A stretch of DNA of 64,000 bases from Zunongwangia sp. HGR-M22 (GCF_027594425.1 NZ_CP115159.1:3185001-3249000), one strand, 5' to 3'; positions 53,751 to 63,784 are shown, counted from the stretch's first letter. Program-made: numbers and translations. The notes: generated by a model not told the origin, from the letters alone.

Positions 53751-56700
53751 TTACTTTTTTTCTGAAAGTTTTAAAATATCACCAAATACACCACGAGCGG
53801 TTACCGCAGCGCCAGCTCCGGCTCCCTGAATTACAATTGGGCGATCACCATACGATTCTGTATAAATTTCGAAAATAGAATCGGCTCCTTTTACTTGCCC
53901 CAAACTACTTTCATCGGGTACAGAAACGAGTTTTACTTCCAATTCACCTTTGTCCTGCTGTAAATCGCCAGATAGATCACCGATATATCGCAATACGTGA
54001 TTTGGCTCTTGCTGCTCTTTTATCTTTTGATAAGTAGCGTCTAATTCTTCCAATCTCGACACAAAGGTTTTTGCATCGCCACCTCTCAGATCTTCTGGCA
54101 CCAAATTATTTATTTTCACATCACTGAATTCATTTTTCAGCTCTAATTCTCTTGCCAAAATCAATAATTTACGGCCAACATCATTTCCGTTTAAATCTTC
54201 ACGCGGATCGGGTTCGGTAAATCCTTTATCAATCGCCTCTTTTAAAACACTGCTAAATTTTCGATCTTCCTCAGAAAAAGTATTGAATAAATAACTTAAT
54301 GTTCCTGAAAACACGCCACGAATTCGGGTAATATTTTCTCCGGAAAGGTGTAAAATTCGAATAGTATCGATTAACGGTAACCCGGCACCAACATTGGTTT
54401 CATATAAATACTGCTTTTGATTTTTCTCTAAATTCTCCCGTAATGCTGAATAAAAATCGAAACTTAATGTATTTGCAATTTTATTTGAAGAAACCAGATC
54501 AAAACCATGGTCTACCAGTTTGTTATAATTTTGAACAAAAGCTTCACTCGCTGTATTATCGACTGCGATCAGGTTTTCTAAATGAAATAATTTGGTGTAA
54601 TTAATCACTTCATCTAAAGAAGCTTCCTGCTCTGTGTTTTCTAGCTGTGTTTTCCAATCTTCGCCAATTCCGGTAGCATGAAGCAATAGTTTTCTGGAAT
54701 TAGATACGGCAAAAATATTCAGTTTTACCTTTTTACGCTCTTCTATTGAAGCTGCCGAATTTAAAATCTGATCGATTAAAGTTCCTCCAACCGTTCCATG
54801 GCCAAAAATCGCAATATTGATTTTTTTACAAATCTCAAAAATCTCTCCGTGAATTACGTTTAACGCTTTGTTAAGCTGTGATTTTTTCACCACCAAACTC
54901 ACGTTTTTCCCGGTTACCGTATTGTTAAAAAGCAAAGGAACGATCTGGTTTCTTATCAGCGCATCGTAAGGTTTATGAAACGTACTTAAATCTTGCCCAA
55001 CTATTGAAATCACAGAAACATCATCTACTACCGAAATTTTATTCACATCTTTTGAATAAAAATCACTCTCAAATTCTCGCTCTAAAGCTTTTACCGCACG
55101 TACGGCATTTTCGGCATCTACCACCAAACCAATTCCACGTTCCGAAGAACCCTGAGAAATAATACTCACACTTATTTGTGCATCACCAAGCGGACGGAAA
55201 ATCCTCGCATCCACACCAGATTTACCAAGTAAACCACGACCTTCTAAATTCAGCAAAGCCGTATGTTCTAAAACCGAAAGGGATTTCATTCCTTCCTTAT
55301 TCGGTTTTGCTGTAATTAAAGTTCCCTGATTATCGTTATTAAATGTATTCAGGATTCTAAGCGGAATATTTTTTTCGATTAACGGAATAATGGTTTTGGC
55401 GTGCAAGATCGTCGCTCCAAAATTCGCAAGCTCGTTCGCTTCGTTATAGGAAAGCTGGTCGATTCGTTGTGCACTCGGCACCAAATCTGGATTCGCGGTG
55501 TAAATTCCGTCTACATGTGTATAATTCTGCAACTCTTCAGCATCCAGATAATTTGCAATTAATGAAGCGGTGTAATTACTACCATTTCTACCTAAAGTTG
55601 TGGTTTCGTTTTTAGCGTTCGAGCCAATAAAACCGGTAACGATATTCACCGTTTTGCCATTAAATTCTTCAAAATGCTGCAAAACATTTTCTTTTGAAAG
55701 TGCATCCAATGGCTGTGCATTCCCAAAAATATCATCGGTTTTAATCAATTTACGAGTATCGGTAAAATTGGTTTTGTAACCACGTTTTTTCAGAATTTCA
55801 GTGATTAATTTAGCCGACATTAATTCGCCCTGAGATAGTAACTGATCTTTGATCTTCGCGCTGTAATCACCAAGCAAACGAACACCTTCAAGTAGTTTTT
55901 CGATATTTTTAAATTCTTCGGAAAAATCTACAAAATCATATTCTGAGATCTGGTAAGCTTTAAATTTATCGAAAGCTGAAGCAAAATCTTCATTCTCAGA
56001 AGCTTTTTCCAATAAATTTTCAAGCTGATCTGTGGTTTTTCCTCGTGCTGAAACCACTACCGCAATACGTTCTTCATTTTTGATTTTTTCTTCAATAATT
56101 TCTAAAACCGTATTGATACCTTCTCCGTTGGCTAGAGATTTTCCGCCAAACTTTACTACTTTCATCTTATTTGCTTTTTGAAAAATGCCTGCAATTATAT
56201 TTTCCAGTTGTTTAAATTCGATTAAAAATGCATCGTGACCGTGTAGCGAATGTATTTCCCCATACGTCACTTTATTGCTGCTTTGCGCCAGTTGTTTATA
56301 AGTCTCCCTGTTTTCTTCCGCAGTAAAAAAGAGATCTGAATCTACCCCGATAATGCAGATATTCGCATTGATACTTTCTAAAACCTTATCCAGCTCTGGC
56401 CTGCCACGAGAAACATCGATTGTTTTTAAAAGCTGATTCATTAATTTATAAGCGCCCACCTGAAATCTTTCCTGAAGTTTTGCACCGTGGTGTAGCAACC
56501 AGCTTTCTACATTAAAAACCTGAAGTTCCTCATTTTGGGTCCTTTTAAAACGGGATTTAAAAGATTCGGGCGTGCGGTAACACAGCATCGCGTGCATACG
56601 AGCATCGTGCACCGGATTTTTAGAATTATTTAAAAACAGCTCCTGAATCTGGCAATTCGCGATTAGCCAGTCGGTCGATTTCCAATCGGTCGCCACGGTA

Positions 56701-57137
56701 ATTAGATTATCGGTAATCTCCGGACTTAAAGCTGCCATTTCCCAGGCGATACCGCCTCCAAGCGAACCACCAACCAATGCAAAAAGATGCTCGATTTTTA
56801 ACGAATTTAAGCCTAACAGAAAGATCCTGGCGATATCTCTCGCTACAAAATCTTTATAGTTTTCGATTAGGATTCCGTCGTAACCATTCCCGGGAACATT
56901 AAAAGCCAGGATGGTATATTTATCGGTATCGATACATTTTTCTGGTCCTACAACATCTTTCCACCAACCGGTTTCTCCGGCAACTTCAGAATTTCCCGTT
57001 AGCGCATGATTTATCATCACGATAGGCGCCGAATGTAACGGCTGGCCAAACACATGATACGACAAGGTGATATCTTGAGTTACGCCACTTAACGTGGTAA
57101 AATTATGAAGTTGTACTTGTAATAAATCCTGTTTCAA
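53751..57137 (-). CDS. homoserine O-acyltransferase (MetX-like)-aspartokinase-homoserine dehydrogenase fusion
   Basis: An 1128-residue three-activity protein. Residues 1-322: MetX-type alpha/beta-hydrolase with the triad Ser125 (GGSLGGG), Asp268 (VDSDLFF) and His301 (LHGHDAF), which acylates homoserine for methionine synthesis. Residues 325-770: aspartokinase (MKVVKFGGKSLANG) with ACT regulatory segments. Residues about 772-1128: homoserine dehydrogenase (IAIFGHGTVGG, NKIANTLSF, DPREDLNGNDVGRK). Thus the first and third steps of the aspartate pathway are joined to the first step of the Met branch. A Met codon at 56165 (residue 325), exactly at the domain border, could start a separate ThrA. 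It is preceded by a SAM-I riboswitch. Confidence 0.92.
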   Translation of the reverse strand: MKQDLLQVQLHNFTTLSGVTQDITLSYHVFGQPLHSAPIVMINHALTGNSEVAGETGWWKDVVGPEKCIDTDKYTILAFNVPGNGYDGILIENYKDFVARDIARIFLLGLNSLKIEHLFALVGGSLGGGIAWEMAALSPEITDNLITVATDWKSTDWLIANCQIQELFLNNSKNPVHDARMHAMLCYRTPESFKSRFKRTQNEELQVFNVESWLLHHGAKLQERFQVGAYKLMNQLLKTIDVSRGRPELDKVLESINANICIIGVDSDLFFTAEENRETYKQLAQSSNKVTYGEIHSLHGHDAFLIEFKQLENIIAGIFQKANKMKVVKFGGKSLANGEGINTVLEIIEEKIKNEERIAVVVSARGKTTDQLENLLEKASENEDFASAFDKFKAYQISEYDFVDFSEEFKNIEKLLEGVRLLGDYSAKIKDQLLSQGELMSAKLITEILKKRGYKTNFTDTRKLIKTDDIFGNAQPLDALSKENVLQHFEEFNGKTVNIVTGFIGSNAKNETTTLGRNGSNYTASLIANYLDAEELQNYTHVDGIYTANPDLVPSAQRIDQLSYNEANELANFGATILHAKTIIPLIEKNIPLRILNTFNNDNQGTLITAKPNKEGMKSLSVLEHTALLNLEGRGLLGKSGVDARIFRPLGDAQISVSIISQGSSERGIGLVVDAENAVRAVKALEREFESDFYSKDVNKISVVDDVSVISIVGQDLSTFHKPYDALIRNQIVPLLFNNTVTGKNVSLVVKKSQLNKALNVIHGEIFEICKKINIAIFGHGTVGGTLIDQILNSAASIEERKKVKLNIFAVSNSRKLLLHATGIGEDWKTQLENTEQEASLDEVINYTKLFHLENLIAVDNTASEAFVQNYNKLVDHGFDLVSSNKIANTLSFDFYSALRENLEKNQKQYLYETNVGAGLPLIDTIRILHLSGENITRIRGVFSGTLSYLFNTFSEEDRKFSSVLKEAIDKGFTEPDPREDLNGNDVGRKLLILARELELKNEFSDVKINNLVPEDLRGGDAKTFVSRLEELDATYQKIKEQQEPNHVLRYIGDLSGDLQQDKGELEVKLVSVPDESSLGQVKGADSIFEIYTESYGDRPIVIQGAGAGAAVTARGVFGDILKLSEKK

Positions 57138-57220
57138 CTTTTCTATTTTTTAAACTTTAAAAGCTTAAAACAGACTGAAAAAAGCTAAACATCCATTTGC
57201 TGGGTGCGTGCTCTGTTACA

Positions 57221-57361
57221 ATCAAGAAAAGTTTGTGAGAATAATTCGATGAAGAATCTATCTGTTATCTATCCGGAAATCGGTAGAACGTAGCACCTTC
57301 TTTGTTGGCAAAGGGTTGCTAAGGCTTCAGCGGGTCTATTCCCTCGGCCTTTCTTGATAAC
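57221..57361 (-). ncRNA. SAM-I (S-box) riboswitch before metX-thrA fusion
   Basis: The minus strand has the S-box core in order: TTATCAAGAAAGG (P1/P2), GAGGGA, GACCCGCTGAAGCC, TTAGCAACC, AAGGTGCTA, and a closing TTTCTTGAT that pairs with ATCAAGAAA to form P1. About 84 bases separate it from the start codon; I saw no clear terminator there, so control may act on translation or by a weak hairpin. The rest of 57362-57592 has no ORF and holds a short repeated motif at 57554-57582. Confidence 0.92.
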
Positions 57362-57592
57362 AATCAGTAAGTTTTTGAACTTTGTCTCTACAAATTACGG
57401 TAATAATTTGCGATCAACCAACATTTTTTTTGAGTTTTAGTTTAGAAGGTAGTAATGAGAATTGAGTAATTAGATTTTTCAGTTAACTGATAATAAAATT
57501 TTATCTCATTCAAAATTTAGAATCTAAAATTCAACATTTTTAATAATCGATTTTCTAAAATCTAACAGCGCCAGCGATCTAAATTCTGATTA

Positions 57593-58549
57593 CTAAAACA
57601 CCGCTTCAGCAATCTTTTTTATATTCGAGCTTTTTCCCATAGAATAGAAATGCAATACCGGTACGCCAGCTTTTTTTAGTTCTTTGGTTTGTTGAATAGC
57701 CCATTCGATTCCTACTTCGCGTACTTCCTTATTATTTTTACAAGCTTCTACACCATCAATTAAATCTTGCGGAAGATCGATGCTAAACACATGCGGCAAT
57801 AATTGCAAATGCTTTTTTACGGCAATAGGCTTGATCCCCGGAATTATGGGCACGTTTATTCCCATTTGTTTTGCTTTCTCTACAAATTCAAAATAGGCCT
57901 GATTATTAAAAAACATCTGAGTTACCACGTAATCTGCTCCCGCATCAACCTTTGCTTTCAACTTTTTAAGATCGGTTTCTAAGGAAGGGGATTCTAAATG
58001 CTTTTCAGGATAACCGGCTACTCCTACACAGAAATCGGCATGATTTTCAGAATCGATAACTTCATTTAAATATTTTCCTCTAGAAAGATTTTTTATCTGA
58101 TCTACCAGCTCGTTAGCATAACAATGCCCGCCACTTGTAGGCTCAAAATAACGCTGATGTTTCATGGCGTCACCCCGCAATGCCATCACATTTTCGATTC
58201 CTAAATAATGACAATCCACCAATAAATATTCAGTTTCTTCTTTGGTAAAACCACCACATAATACATGCGGAATGGTATCTACATTATATTTCTGTTTGAT
58301 CGCAGCACAAATCCCAACCGTACCTGGGCGCATTCTAGTAATTTTACGTTCTAACAACCCATCTTCTCGTTTTATATAAATATGTTCTTCTCGAGAAGTA
58401 GTTACATCAATAAATGGAGGATTAAATTCTATTAAAGGATCGATATTATCGTATAATTCCTGAATGTTCTTCCCTTTTTGCGGCGGAACAATTTCAAATG
58501 AAAAAAGCGTTTTTCCTTTTGCGTTTTCTATATGCTCAGTTACTTTCAT
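57593..58549 (-). CDS. metF: 5,10-methylenetetrahydrofolate reductase
   Basis: A 318-residue FAD enzyme. FSFEIVPPQKG, the DVTTSREEH block, ENVMALRGD, and ADYVVTQMFFN match MetF. It supplies 5-methyl-THF to methionine synthase. It lies 138 bp after metH part 2 on the same strand, separated by a palindromic repeat, and is probably still on the metH transcript controlled by the second SAM riboswitch. Confidence 0.95.
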   Translation of the reverse strand: MKVTEHIENAKGKTLFSFEIVPPQKGKNIQELYDNIDPLIEFNPPFIDVTTSREEHIYIKREDGLLERKITRMRPGTVGICAAIKQKYNVDTIPHVLCGGFTKEETEYLLVDCHYLGIENVMALRGDAMKHQRYFEPTSGGHCYANELVDQIKNLSRGKYLNEVIDSENHADFCVGVAGYPEKHLESPSLETDLKKLKAKVDAGADYVVTQMFFNNQAYFEFVEKAKQMGINVPIIPGIKPIAVKKHLQLLPHVFSIDLPQDLIDGVEACKNNKEVREVGIEWAIQQTKELKKAGVPVLHFYSMGKSSNIKKIAEAVF

Positions 58550-58591
58550 TGTTTTAAGCTGTTAGCTGTTAATAGCTGTCATTTAAAAAAT

Positions 58592-58668
58592 CGTCACACT
58601 GAACTTGATTTAGTGTCTCATCTTGTTTGACTAATATGATGAGATTCCAGATCAAGTCTGGAATGACG
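58592..58668. repeat. imperfect 31-bp inverted repeat (MITE/REP-like palindrome)
   Basis: Arms start CGTCA and end TGACG, with inner TCTCATC/GATGAGA; the right arm GATTCCAGATCAAGTCTGG is itself palindromic. Such CGTCATTCC-type palindromes recur in many bacterial genomes. It lies in the metH-metF gap and would fold in the mRNA. Confidence 0.75.
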
Positions 58669-58687
58669 ACCCTTCCCATCAATAACC

Positions 58688-61408
58688 CTAATCTGCAATA
58701 TTAGGATTCAGCCATTTTTCGGCTTTTTTTAATTCAATTCCTTTACGCTCGGCAAAATCTTTTACCTGATCGTCCTTAATTTTCCCTAAACCAAAATAGC
58801 GAGCTTCAGGATTGGCAAAATAATAACCACTTACGCTGGCTGCCGGCCACATGGCCAGACTTTCGGTAAGCTTGACGCCAATATTTTCTTCAACCTTTAA
58901 AATATCCCAAATCGTTAATTTTTCTAGGTGATCGGGACAAGCCGGATATCCTGGCGCAGGACGAATTCCTTTATAATTTTCCTTAATCAGTTCTTCGTTA
59001 CTTAGATTTTCTTCGGAAGCATATCCCCAATCTTCTTTCCTGATTTTTTTGTGCAAGTATTCGGCAAAAGCTTCAGCAAATCTGTCGGCTAGCGCTTTGA
59101 TCATAATTGAATTATAATCGTCATGATTTTTCTCGAATTCTGCCGCTAGTTCCTGTGTACCAAAACCGGTAGAAACACAAAAGCAACCTATATAATCTTT
59201 TATTCCAGTTTCTTTAGGTGCGATATAATCTGAAAGTGCAAAATTGGGCTTTCCGGCATGCTTTTTTAATTGCTGCCGTAGCGTTCTAAAAATTGCTGTT
59301 TTTTCTTCGGAATCTTGATTATAGTACACCTCTATATCATCATGATTTACGGTATTCGCTTCAAATAAACCGTAAATTGCTTTCGCTTTTAGCAGTTTTT
59401 CATCTAAAATACGCTTCAGCAAAACTTTAGCATCTTCAAAAAGAGATGTTGCCTGTTCACCTACTACTTTATCTTCTAAAATATTAGGATAACGCCCGTG
59501 TAAATCCCAACTTCTAAAAAACGGACTCCAATCGATATAATCTACTAATTCATTTAAATCGAAATCTTCAAGAATCTGAATTCCTAGACGGTTTGGTTTT
59601 GTGATATTGGTGGTTTTCCAATCTATTTTATAGTTGTTTTCGCGAGCTTCTTCAATAGACAGAAAACTTTTTACTTTACTACGTTTTCCAAAATTTTTGC
59701 GGAAAACCTCATATTCTGCCTTAAGATTTTCTTTATAGGCTTCTCTTGTTTTTTTATTTAATAAATCCCCAACAACCGTAACTGCTCGTGAAGCATCGTT
59801 TACATGCGCGACTGCGTGCATATATTGCGGATCGATTTTTACCGCTGTATGTGCTTTAGAAGTTGTAGCCCCACCAATTAGCAAAGGCACATTAAAATTT
59901 TGACGTTGCATTTCTTTAGCCAAAAAAACCATTTCATCTAAAGAAGGCGTTATTAATCCGCTTAAACCTATTGCATCTACATTATTAGCTTTTGCGGCAT
60001 CAATAATTTTCTCTGGCGGCACCATTACACCTAAATCAATAATTTCGTAATTATTACATCCTAAAACTACGCTTACAATATTTTTCCCAATATCGTGCAC
60101 ATCTCCTTTTACGGTAGCCATCAAGACTTTTCCGGCAGGTTCGCGTTTACTGGTTTTATCATTTTCAATAAAAGGCAATAAGTAGGCTACGGCTTTTTTC
60201 ATTACTCGCGCCGATTTTACTACCTGCGGAAGAAACATTTTACCGCTTCCGAAGAGATCTCCAACCACATTCATACCAATCATTAACGAACCTTCAATTA
60301 CATCGATAGGCCGCTCTGCTTCCAGTCTGGCTGCTTCAACATCTTCAACAATATAAGCATCTACTCCTTTTACCAGCGCATGGGTTATCCGGTCTTGAAT
60401 ACTGCCTTCTCGCCAACTTAAATCGACTTTACTGGTTTTTGCGGTGCCTTTTACGGTTTCAGCAAAATCTAACAAACGCTCGGTAGCATCGTCTCTACGA
60501 TCTAAAATTACATCTTCTACATGCTCCAGTAAATCTTTTGGAATTTGATCGTAAACTTCCAATAATGCGGGGTTTACAATTCCCATATTCATTCCGGCTT
60601 TAATCGCGTAGTATAGAAATACCGAATGCATCGCTTCACGCACCGGATTATTCCCGCGGAAAGAAAAAGATACATTACTAACGCCACCACTTACACTACA
60701 ATATGGTAAGTTTTCTTTTACCCAGGCGGTTGCTTCGATAAAATCTATTGCATTTCTACGATGCTCGTCCATACCTGTTCCTACAGGAAAGATATTTAAA
60801 TCGAAAATAATATCCTCTGGCGGAAAATTTACTTTGTTTACAAGAATATCGTAAGAGCGTTTTGAAATTTCAATTCTTCGATCGTAATTATCAGCTTGTC
60901 CAACCTCATCAAAAGCCATTACAATAACTGCCGCTCCGTAACGCTTTACTTTTCGGGCATGTTCTATAAATTGCGCTTCGCCTTCTTTTAAGGAAATCGA
61001 ATTCACTACACATTTCCCTTGTACCACTTGTAAACCAGCTTCGATAATTTCCCATTTCGAACTATCGATCATGATTGGCACACGAGCAATATCCGGTTCC
61101 GCAACAATAAGATTTAGGAACTTTACCATGGCTTCTTTACCATCGATAAGTCCGTCGTCCATATTAATATCAATAATCTGCGCACCACCGTCTACCTGAT
61201 CTCTAGCAACATCTAAAGCTTCATCGAACTTTTCTTCTTTAATTAATCGTAAAAATCGTTTAGAACCGGCTACATTGGTACGTTCCCCCACATTTACAAA
61301 ATTGCTGTCGGGCGTAATAATTAAAGGTTCCAGACCCGATAATTGCAAGGGGCGATAATCCGTTTTCCCTGAAGTATTATTAGCTAAATTATGATCTAAT
61401 CCTTCCAT
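58688..61408 (-). CDS. metH: methionine synthase, part 2 (folate, cobalamin and activation domains)
   Basis: A 906-residue protein. The pterin-binding domain comes first ([17 protein letters not shown]), then the cobalamin domain with [18 protein letters not shown] (His ligand of the base-off cofactor), and the C-terminal AdoMet activation domain with [12 protein letters not shown]. It lacks the homocysteine-binding domain, which is made by the gene before it; the stop and start codons are separated by one base. Together they make cobalamin-dependent methionine synthase as two chains, an arrangement seen in several Bacteroidetes. Confidence 0.95.
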   Translation of the reverse strand: MEGLDHNLANNTSGKTDYRPLQLSGLEPLIITPDSNFVNVGERTNVAGSKRFLRLIKEEKFDEALDVARDQVDGGAQIIDINMDDGLIDGKEAMVKFLNLIVAEPDIARVPIMIDSSKWEIIEAGLQVVQGKCVVNSISLKEGEAQFIEHARKVKRYGAAVIVMAFDEVGQADNYDRRIEISKRSYDILVNKVNFPPEDIIFDLNIFPVGTGMDEHRRNAIDFIEATAWVKENLPYCSVSGGVSNVSFSFRGNNPVREAMHSVFLYYAIKAGMNMGIVNPALLEVYDQIPKDLLEHVEDVILDRRDDATERLLDFAETVKGTAKTSKVDLSWREGSIQDRITHALVKGVDAYIVEDVEAARLEAERPIDVIEGSLMIGMNVVGDLFGSGKMFLPQVVKSARVMKKAVAYLLPFIENDKTSKREPAGKVLMATVKGDVHDIGKNIVSVVLGCNNYEIIDLGVMVPPEKIIDAAKANNVDAIGLSGLITPSLDEMVFLAKEMQRQNFNVPLLIGGATTSKAHTAVKIDPQYMHAVAHVNDASRAVTVVGDLLNKKTREAYKENLKAEYEVFRKNFGKRSKVKSFLSIEEARENNYKIDWKTTNITKPNRLGIQILEDFDLNELVDYIDWSPFFRSWDLHGRYPNILEDKVVGEQATSLFEDAKVLLKRILDEKLLKAKAIYGLFEANTVNHDDIEVYYNQDSEEKTAIFRTLRQQLKKHAGKPNFALSDYIAPKETGIKDYIGCFCVSTGFGTQELAAEFEKNHDDYNSIMIKALADRFAEAFAEYLHKKIRKEDWGYASEENLSNEELIKENYKGIRPAPGYPACPDHLEKLTIWDILKVEENIGVKLTESLAMWPAASVSGYYFANPEARYFGLGKIKDDQVKDFAERKGIELKKAEKWLNPNIAD

Positions 61409-61409
61409 T

Positions 61410-62429
61410 TTAGGCCGAAGCTTTTTTATGTTGAAGACTTTTTATAGGTCTTGGTTTGTAATCTTTAGCAATGGTAGCAATTGCCTTTATATGAGCTGGA
61501 GTTGTTCCGCAACATCCTCCTAAGATGTTGACTAAACTTTTATCGAGATATTCTTTCGTTTGAATCGCCATTTCATCGGGTGATTCATCATACTCTCCAA
61601 AAGCATTTGGCAAACCGGCATTAGGATAAGCTGAAACACCATATTGTGTTTTATAGCTTAAAACCTCTAAATGCGGAGTTAATTGTTTTGCACCAAGCGC
61701 ACAATTAAAACCAATGCTTAATAATGGAATATGAGAAACCGAAATTAAGAAAGCCTCTGCGGTTTGTCCAGATAAGGTTCTACCCGAAGCATCGGTAATT
61801 GTACCGCTTACCATCACCGGGATATCTAGATTTAATTCTTCTTTAAGCTCATCGATTGCAAAAAGAGCTGCTTTAGCATTTAAGGTATCAAAAACAGTTT
61901 CTACCAACAAAATATCTACTCCTCCTCTTATTAAGGCGCTGGCCTGTTGTTTATACGCAAGTCGGAGTTCATCAAAAGAAATGGCACGAAATCCAGGATC
62001 ATTTACATCTGGAGACATGCTTGCCGTTTTATTGGTAGGCCCCATAGCACCGGCCACAAATTTTGGTTGGTCGGGATTGGCTTCGGTTAATTCAGTAGCT
62101 ACTTGTTTAGCGATTTTGGCGGACTCGTAGTTTAATTCATCCACAAGTTCCTCCATTTGATAATCTGCCATAGCTATCGTAGTTCCCGAGAACGTATTGG
62201 TTTCTACAATATCGGCTCCTGCCTGAAAGTATTTTTTATGAATTGTGGCTATTGCCTCTGGTTGTGTGATGGAAAGGAGATCATTATTTCCTTGTAACGA
62301 CACCGGCCAATCCTTAAAACGATCGCCACGGAAATCTTCTTCAGTAAATTTATATTCCTGAAGCATGGTTCCCATTGCACCATCAAGGATCAATATTTTT
62401 TCGGCTAATATTTCTTCTAATTTCGACAT
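61410..62429 (-). CDS. metH: methionine synthase, part 1 (homocysteine-binding domain)
   Basis: A 339-residue protein with the homocysteine S-methyltransferase barrel. [12 protein letters not shown] opens the barrel; the zinc ligands are in GFNCALG and LGGCCGTTP. It works with the protein encoded one base downstream. Expression is controlled by the SAM-I riboswitch directly upstream. Alternatively it could methylate homocysteine from another donor alone, but the tight gene pair argues for a split MetH. Confidence 0.93.
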   Translation of the reverse strand: MSKLEEILAEKILILDGAMGTMLQEYKFTEEDFRGDRFKDWPVSLQGNNDLLSITQPEAIATIHKKYFQAGADIVETNTFSGTTIAMADYQMEELVDELNYESAKIAKQVATELTEANPDQPKFVAGAMGPTNKTASMSPDVNDPGFRAISFDELRLAYKQQASALIRGGVDILLVETVFDTLNAKAALFAIDELKEELNLDIPVMVSGTITDASGRTLSGQTAEAFLISVSHIPLLSIGFNCALGAKQLTPHLEVLSYKTQYGVSAYPNAGLPNAFGEYDESPDEMAIQTKEYLDKSLVNILGGCCGTTPAHIKAIATIAKDYKPRPIKSLQHKKASA

Positions 62430-62442
62430 GTTATTCTGTTCT

Positions 62443-62596
62443 AAACGCTATCAAAAAAGAAGAAAAAGGAAGTCTTGATGTTATCTATCTACGAAAAAAC
62501 GTAGTAGAAGGTAGCACCTTCTCCATTGTACTAGAGACAAAGAGGGTTGCTAAGGTTTCATCGGGTCTAATCCCTCAACCTTTCTTGATAACGCTA
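62443..62596 (-). ncRNA. SAM-I (S-box) riboswitch before metH
   Basis: On the minus strand: TTATCAAGAAAGG, GAGGGA, GACCCGATGAAACC, TTAGCAACC, GAAGGTGCTA, a hairpin TACTACG-TTTTTT-CGTAGATA, and the closing P1 arm CTTTTTTGATAGCG pairing with CGTTATCAAGAAAG. It ends within about 15 bases of the metH start, so sequestration of the start region is the likely mode of control. The gene-free stretch 62597-62918 contains repeat copy B and nothing else recognised. Confidence 0.93.
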
Positions 62597-62720
62597 TTAT
62601 TTTAATGAACTCAGCCCGCTAATATACGGCGATCTATTATAATTACAAGAAAATGAGTAAAAATCTTGATTCGCTTCTTCTTTATTAGTATTGAAGAAAT
62701 TAATTATATCAATTCTGTTC

Positions 62721-62884
62721 ATTTTTTCCATTGATGAAAAAACGAACCAAAAAAATCTAGGCTTACTAATCTTGCTTGAAATTGTATGTTCGGAAGCTAA
62801 ATTTTAGAAACTCGCTTCGCTCAAAAAGCCTAAAATTTTTACGCTTCTCTCACTTTCAAATTTACAAGCAATTTTCGATAGGCC
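62721..62884 (+). repeat. dispersed repeat, copy B
   Basis: Begins ATTTTTTCCATTGATG and ends TTTTCGATAGGCC. It shares both hairpins with copies A and C despite substitutions in the arms and loops (GATG for GACG, TAG/CTA for TAGG/CCTA). It lies after the osmC stop codon. Confidence 0.86.
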
Positions 62885-62918
62885 ATTTTTATTCCATATT
62901 AAAAATAAAACCCAAGTG

Positions 62919-63341
62919 TTATTTTACAGCTTCCCCATTTACATTTACTTCGTAAGAGATCTCAGCAGCTTTCTCTAACATTTTTGCTACGGAACAATAT
63001 TTATCCATAGAAAGTTCTACAGCACGTAAAGCTTTTTGTGGAGAAACATCGCCTTTTAGCATGAAGTTTAAATGAATCTTTTTAAAAACATTAGGAATTG
63101 CACCATCTTCTCTGAAGCCTTCAACTTCTACCTGCAAATCTTCTAGTTCTACTTTTTGTTTTTTAAGAATCATCACCACATCAATACTACTACAACCGGC
63201 AATACCACGAAGAATTAAGTCCATCGGACTTCCTCCTTGCGGATTTTCTTCAGATTTATTATCTAAATGAACAATATCTCCACGTTCATTTTTAGTCTCA
63301 AAGTGATAGGCATCGTTAAGCCTTTTCAGAAAGATTTTCAT
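62919..63341 (-). CDS. OsmC family protein
   Basis: A 140-residue OsmC/Ohr-like protein. GGSPMDLILRGIAGCSSIDVVMIL holds the first catalytic Cys; the second is in MDKYCSVAKML. The length and KKQKVELEDLQVEVEG agree with the YhfA-like branch. It may reduce organic peroxides or similar electrophiles with thiols. The gene is flanked on both sides by copies of the dispersed repeat. Confidence 0.9.
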   Translation of the reverse strand: MKIFLKRLNDAYHFETKNERGDIVHLDNKSEENPQGGSPMDLILRGIAGCSSIDVVMILKKQKVELEDLQVEVEGFREDGAIPNVFKKIHLNFMLKGDVSPQKALRAVELSMDKYCSVAKMLEKAAEISYEVNVNGEAVK

Positions 63342-63415
63342 CTATTTTAATTTTGATTCAAATATACGAAACGTGTTGTGATTCTTTTGTAATCTTTGCT
63401 ACTTTGAAGCTATTT

Positions 63416-63450
63416 AAAAAAACGCCATTTCTATAAAGGAAATGACGCTT
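63416..63450 (-). terminator. intrinsic terminator, probably of the reductase gene
   Basis: On the minus strand CGTCATTTC pairs with GAAATGGCG (one U-G pair) and is followed by seven T. It lies 335 bp after the reductase stop codon, so repeat copy C would sit in that gene's 3' untranslated RNA. Confidence 0.7.
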
Positions 63451-63472
63451 TCAATATTAGTTTATACATTTT

Positions 63473-63634
63473 CTTTTTTCCATTGACGAAAAAAGAATCA
63501 AAAAAGTCTAGGCTTACGAAACTTCCTTGAAATTGTGCATTCGGAAGCTAAATTTTAGGAACTCGCTGCGATCAAGCAGACTAAAATTTTACGCTTCTCT
63601 CATTTCCAATTTTACAAGCAATTTTCGATAGGCC
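63473..63634 (+). repeat. dispersed repeat, copy C
   Basis: Begins CTTTTTTCCATTGACG and ends TTTTCGATAGGCC, with the same length (162 bp) as copy A. Middle stem TAAATTTTAG/CTAAAATTTTA is kept while the loop differs. The remainder of 63342-63784 is AT-rich, with a short motif at 63747-63774 shared with 57554-57582. Confidence 0.87.
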
Positions 63635-63784
63635 GATTTCAATTAGCAATCGAAAACTTCAATTCCTAGTTAGACTTCATCTAGAGCTTCTATCTTTTTT
63701 AAAAATTTGACATTTAAAAATCATTTTTCTTTTTTAATGTCTAATATCTAAAATCTAACAGCAAAGCGATCTAATATCGATTTT

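Noticed and set aside
57138-57220. A Thr/Ile leader-peptide attenuator before metX-thrA
   Set aside because: No Thr- or Ile-rich small ORF was found; the upstream region is instead a SAM-I aptamer.
62375-62605. Plus-strand 76-codon frame across the metH leader
   Set aside because: It is antisense to the metH start and the SAM riboswitch, with no family likeness.
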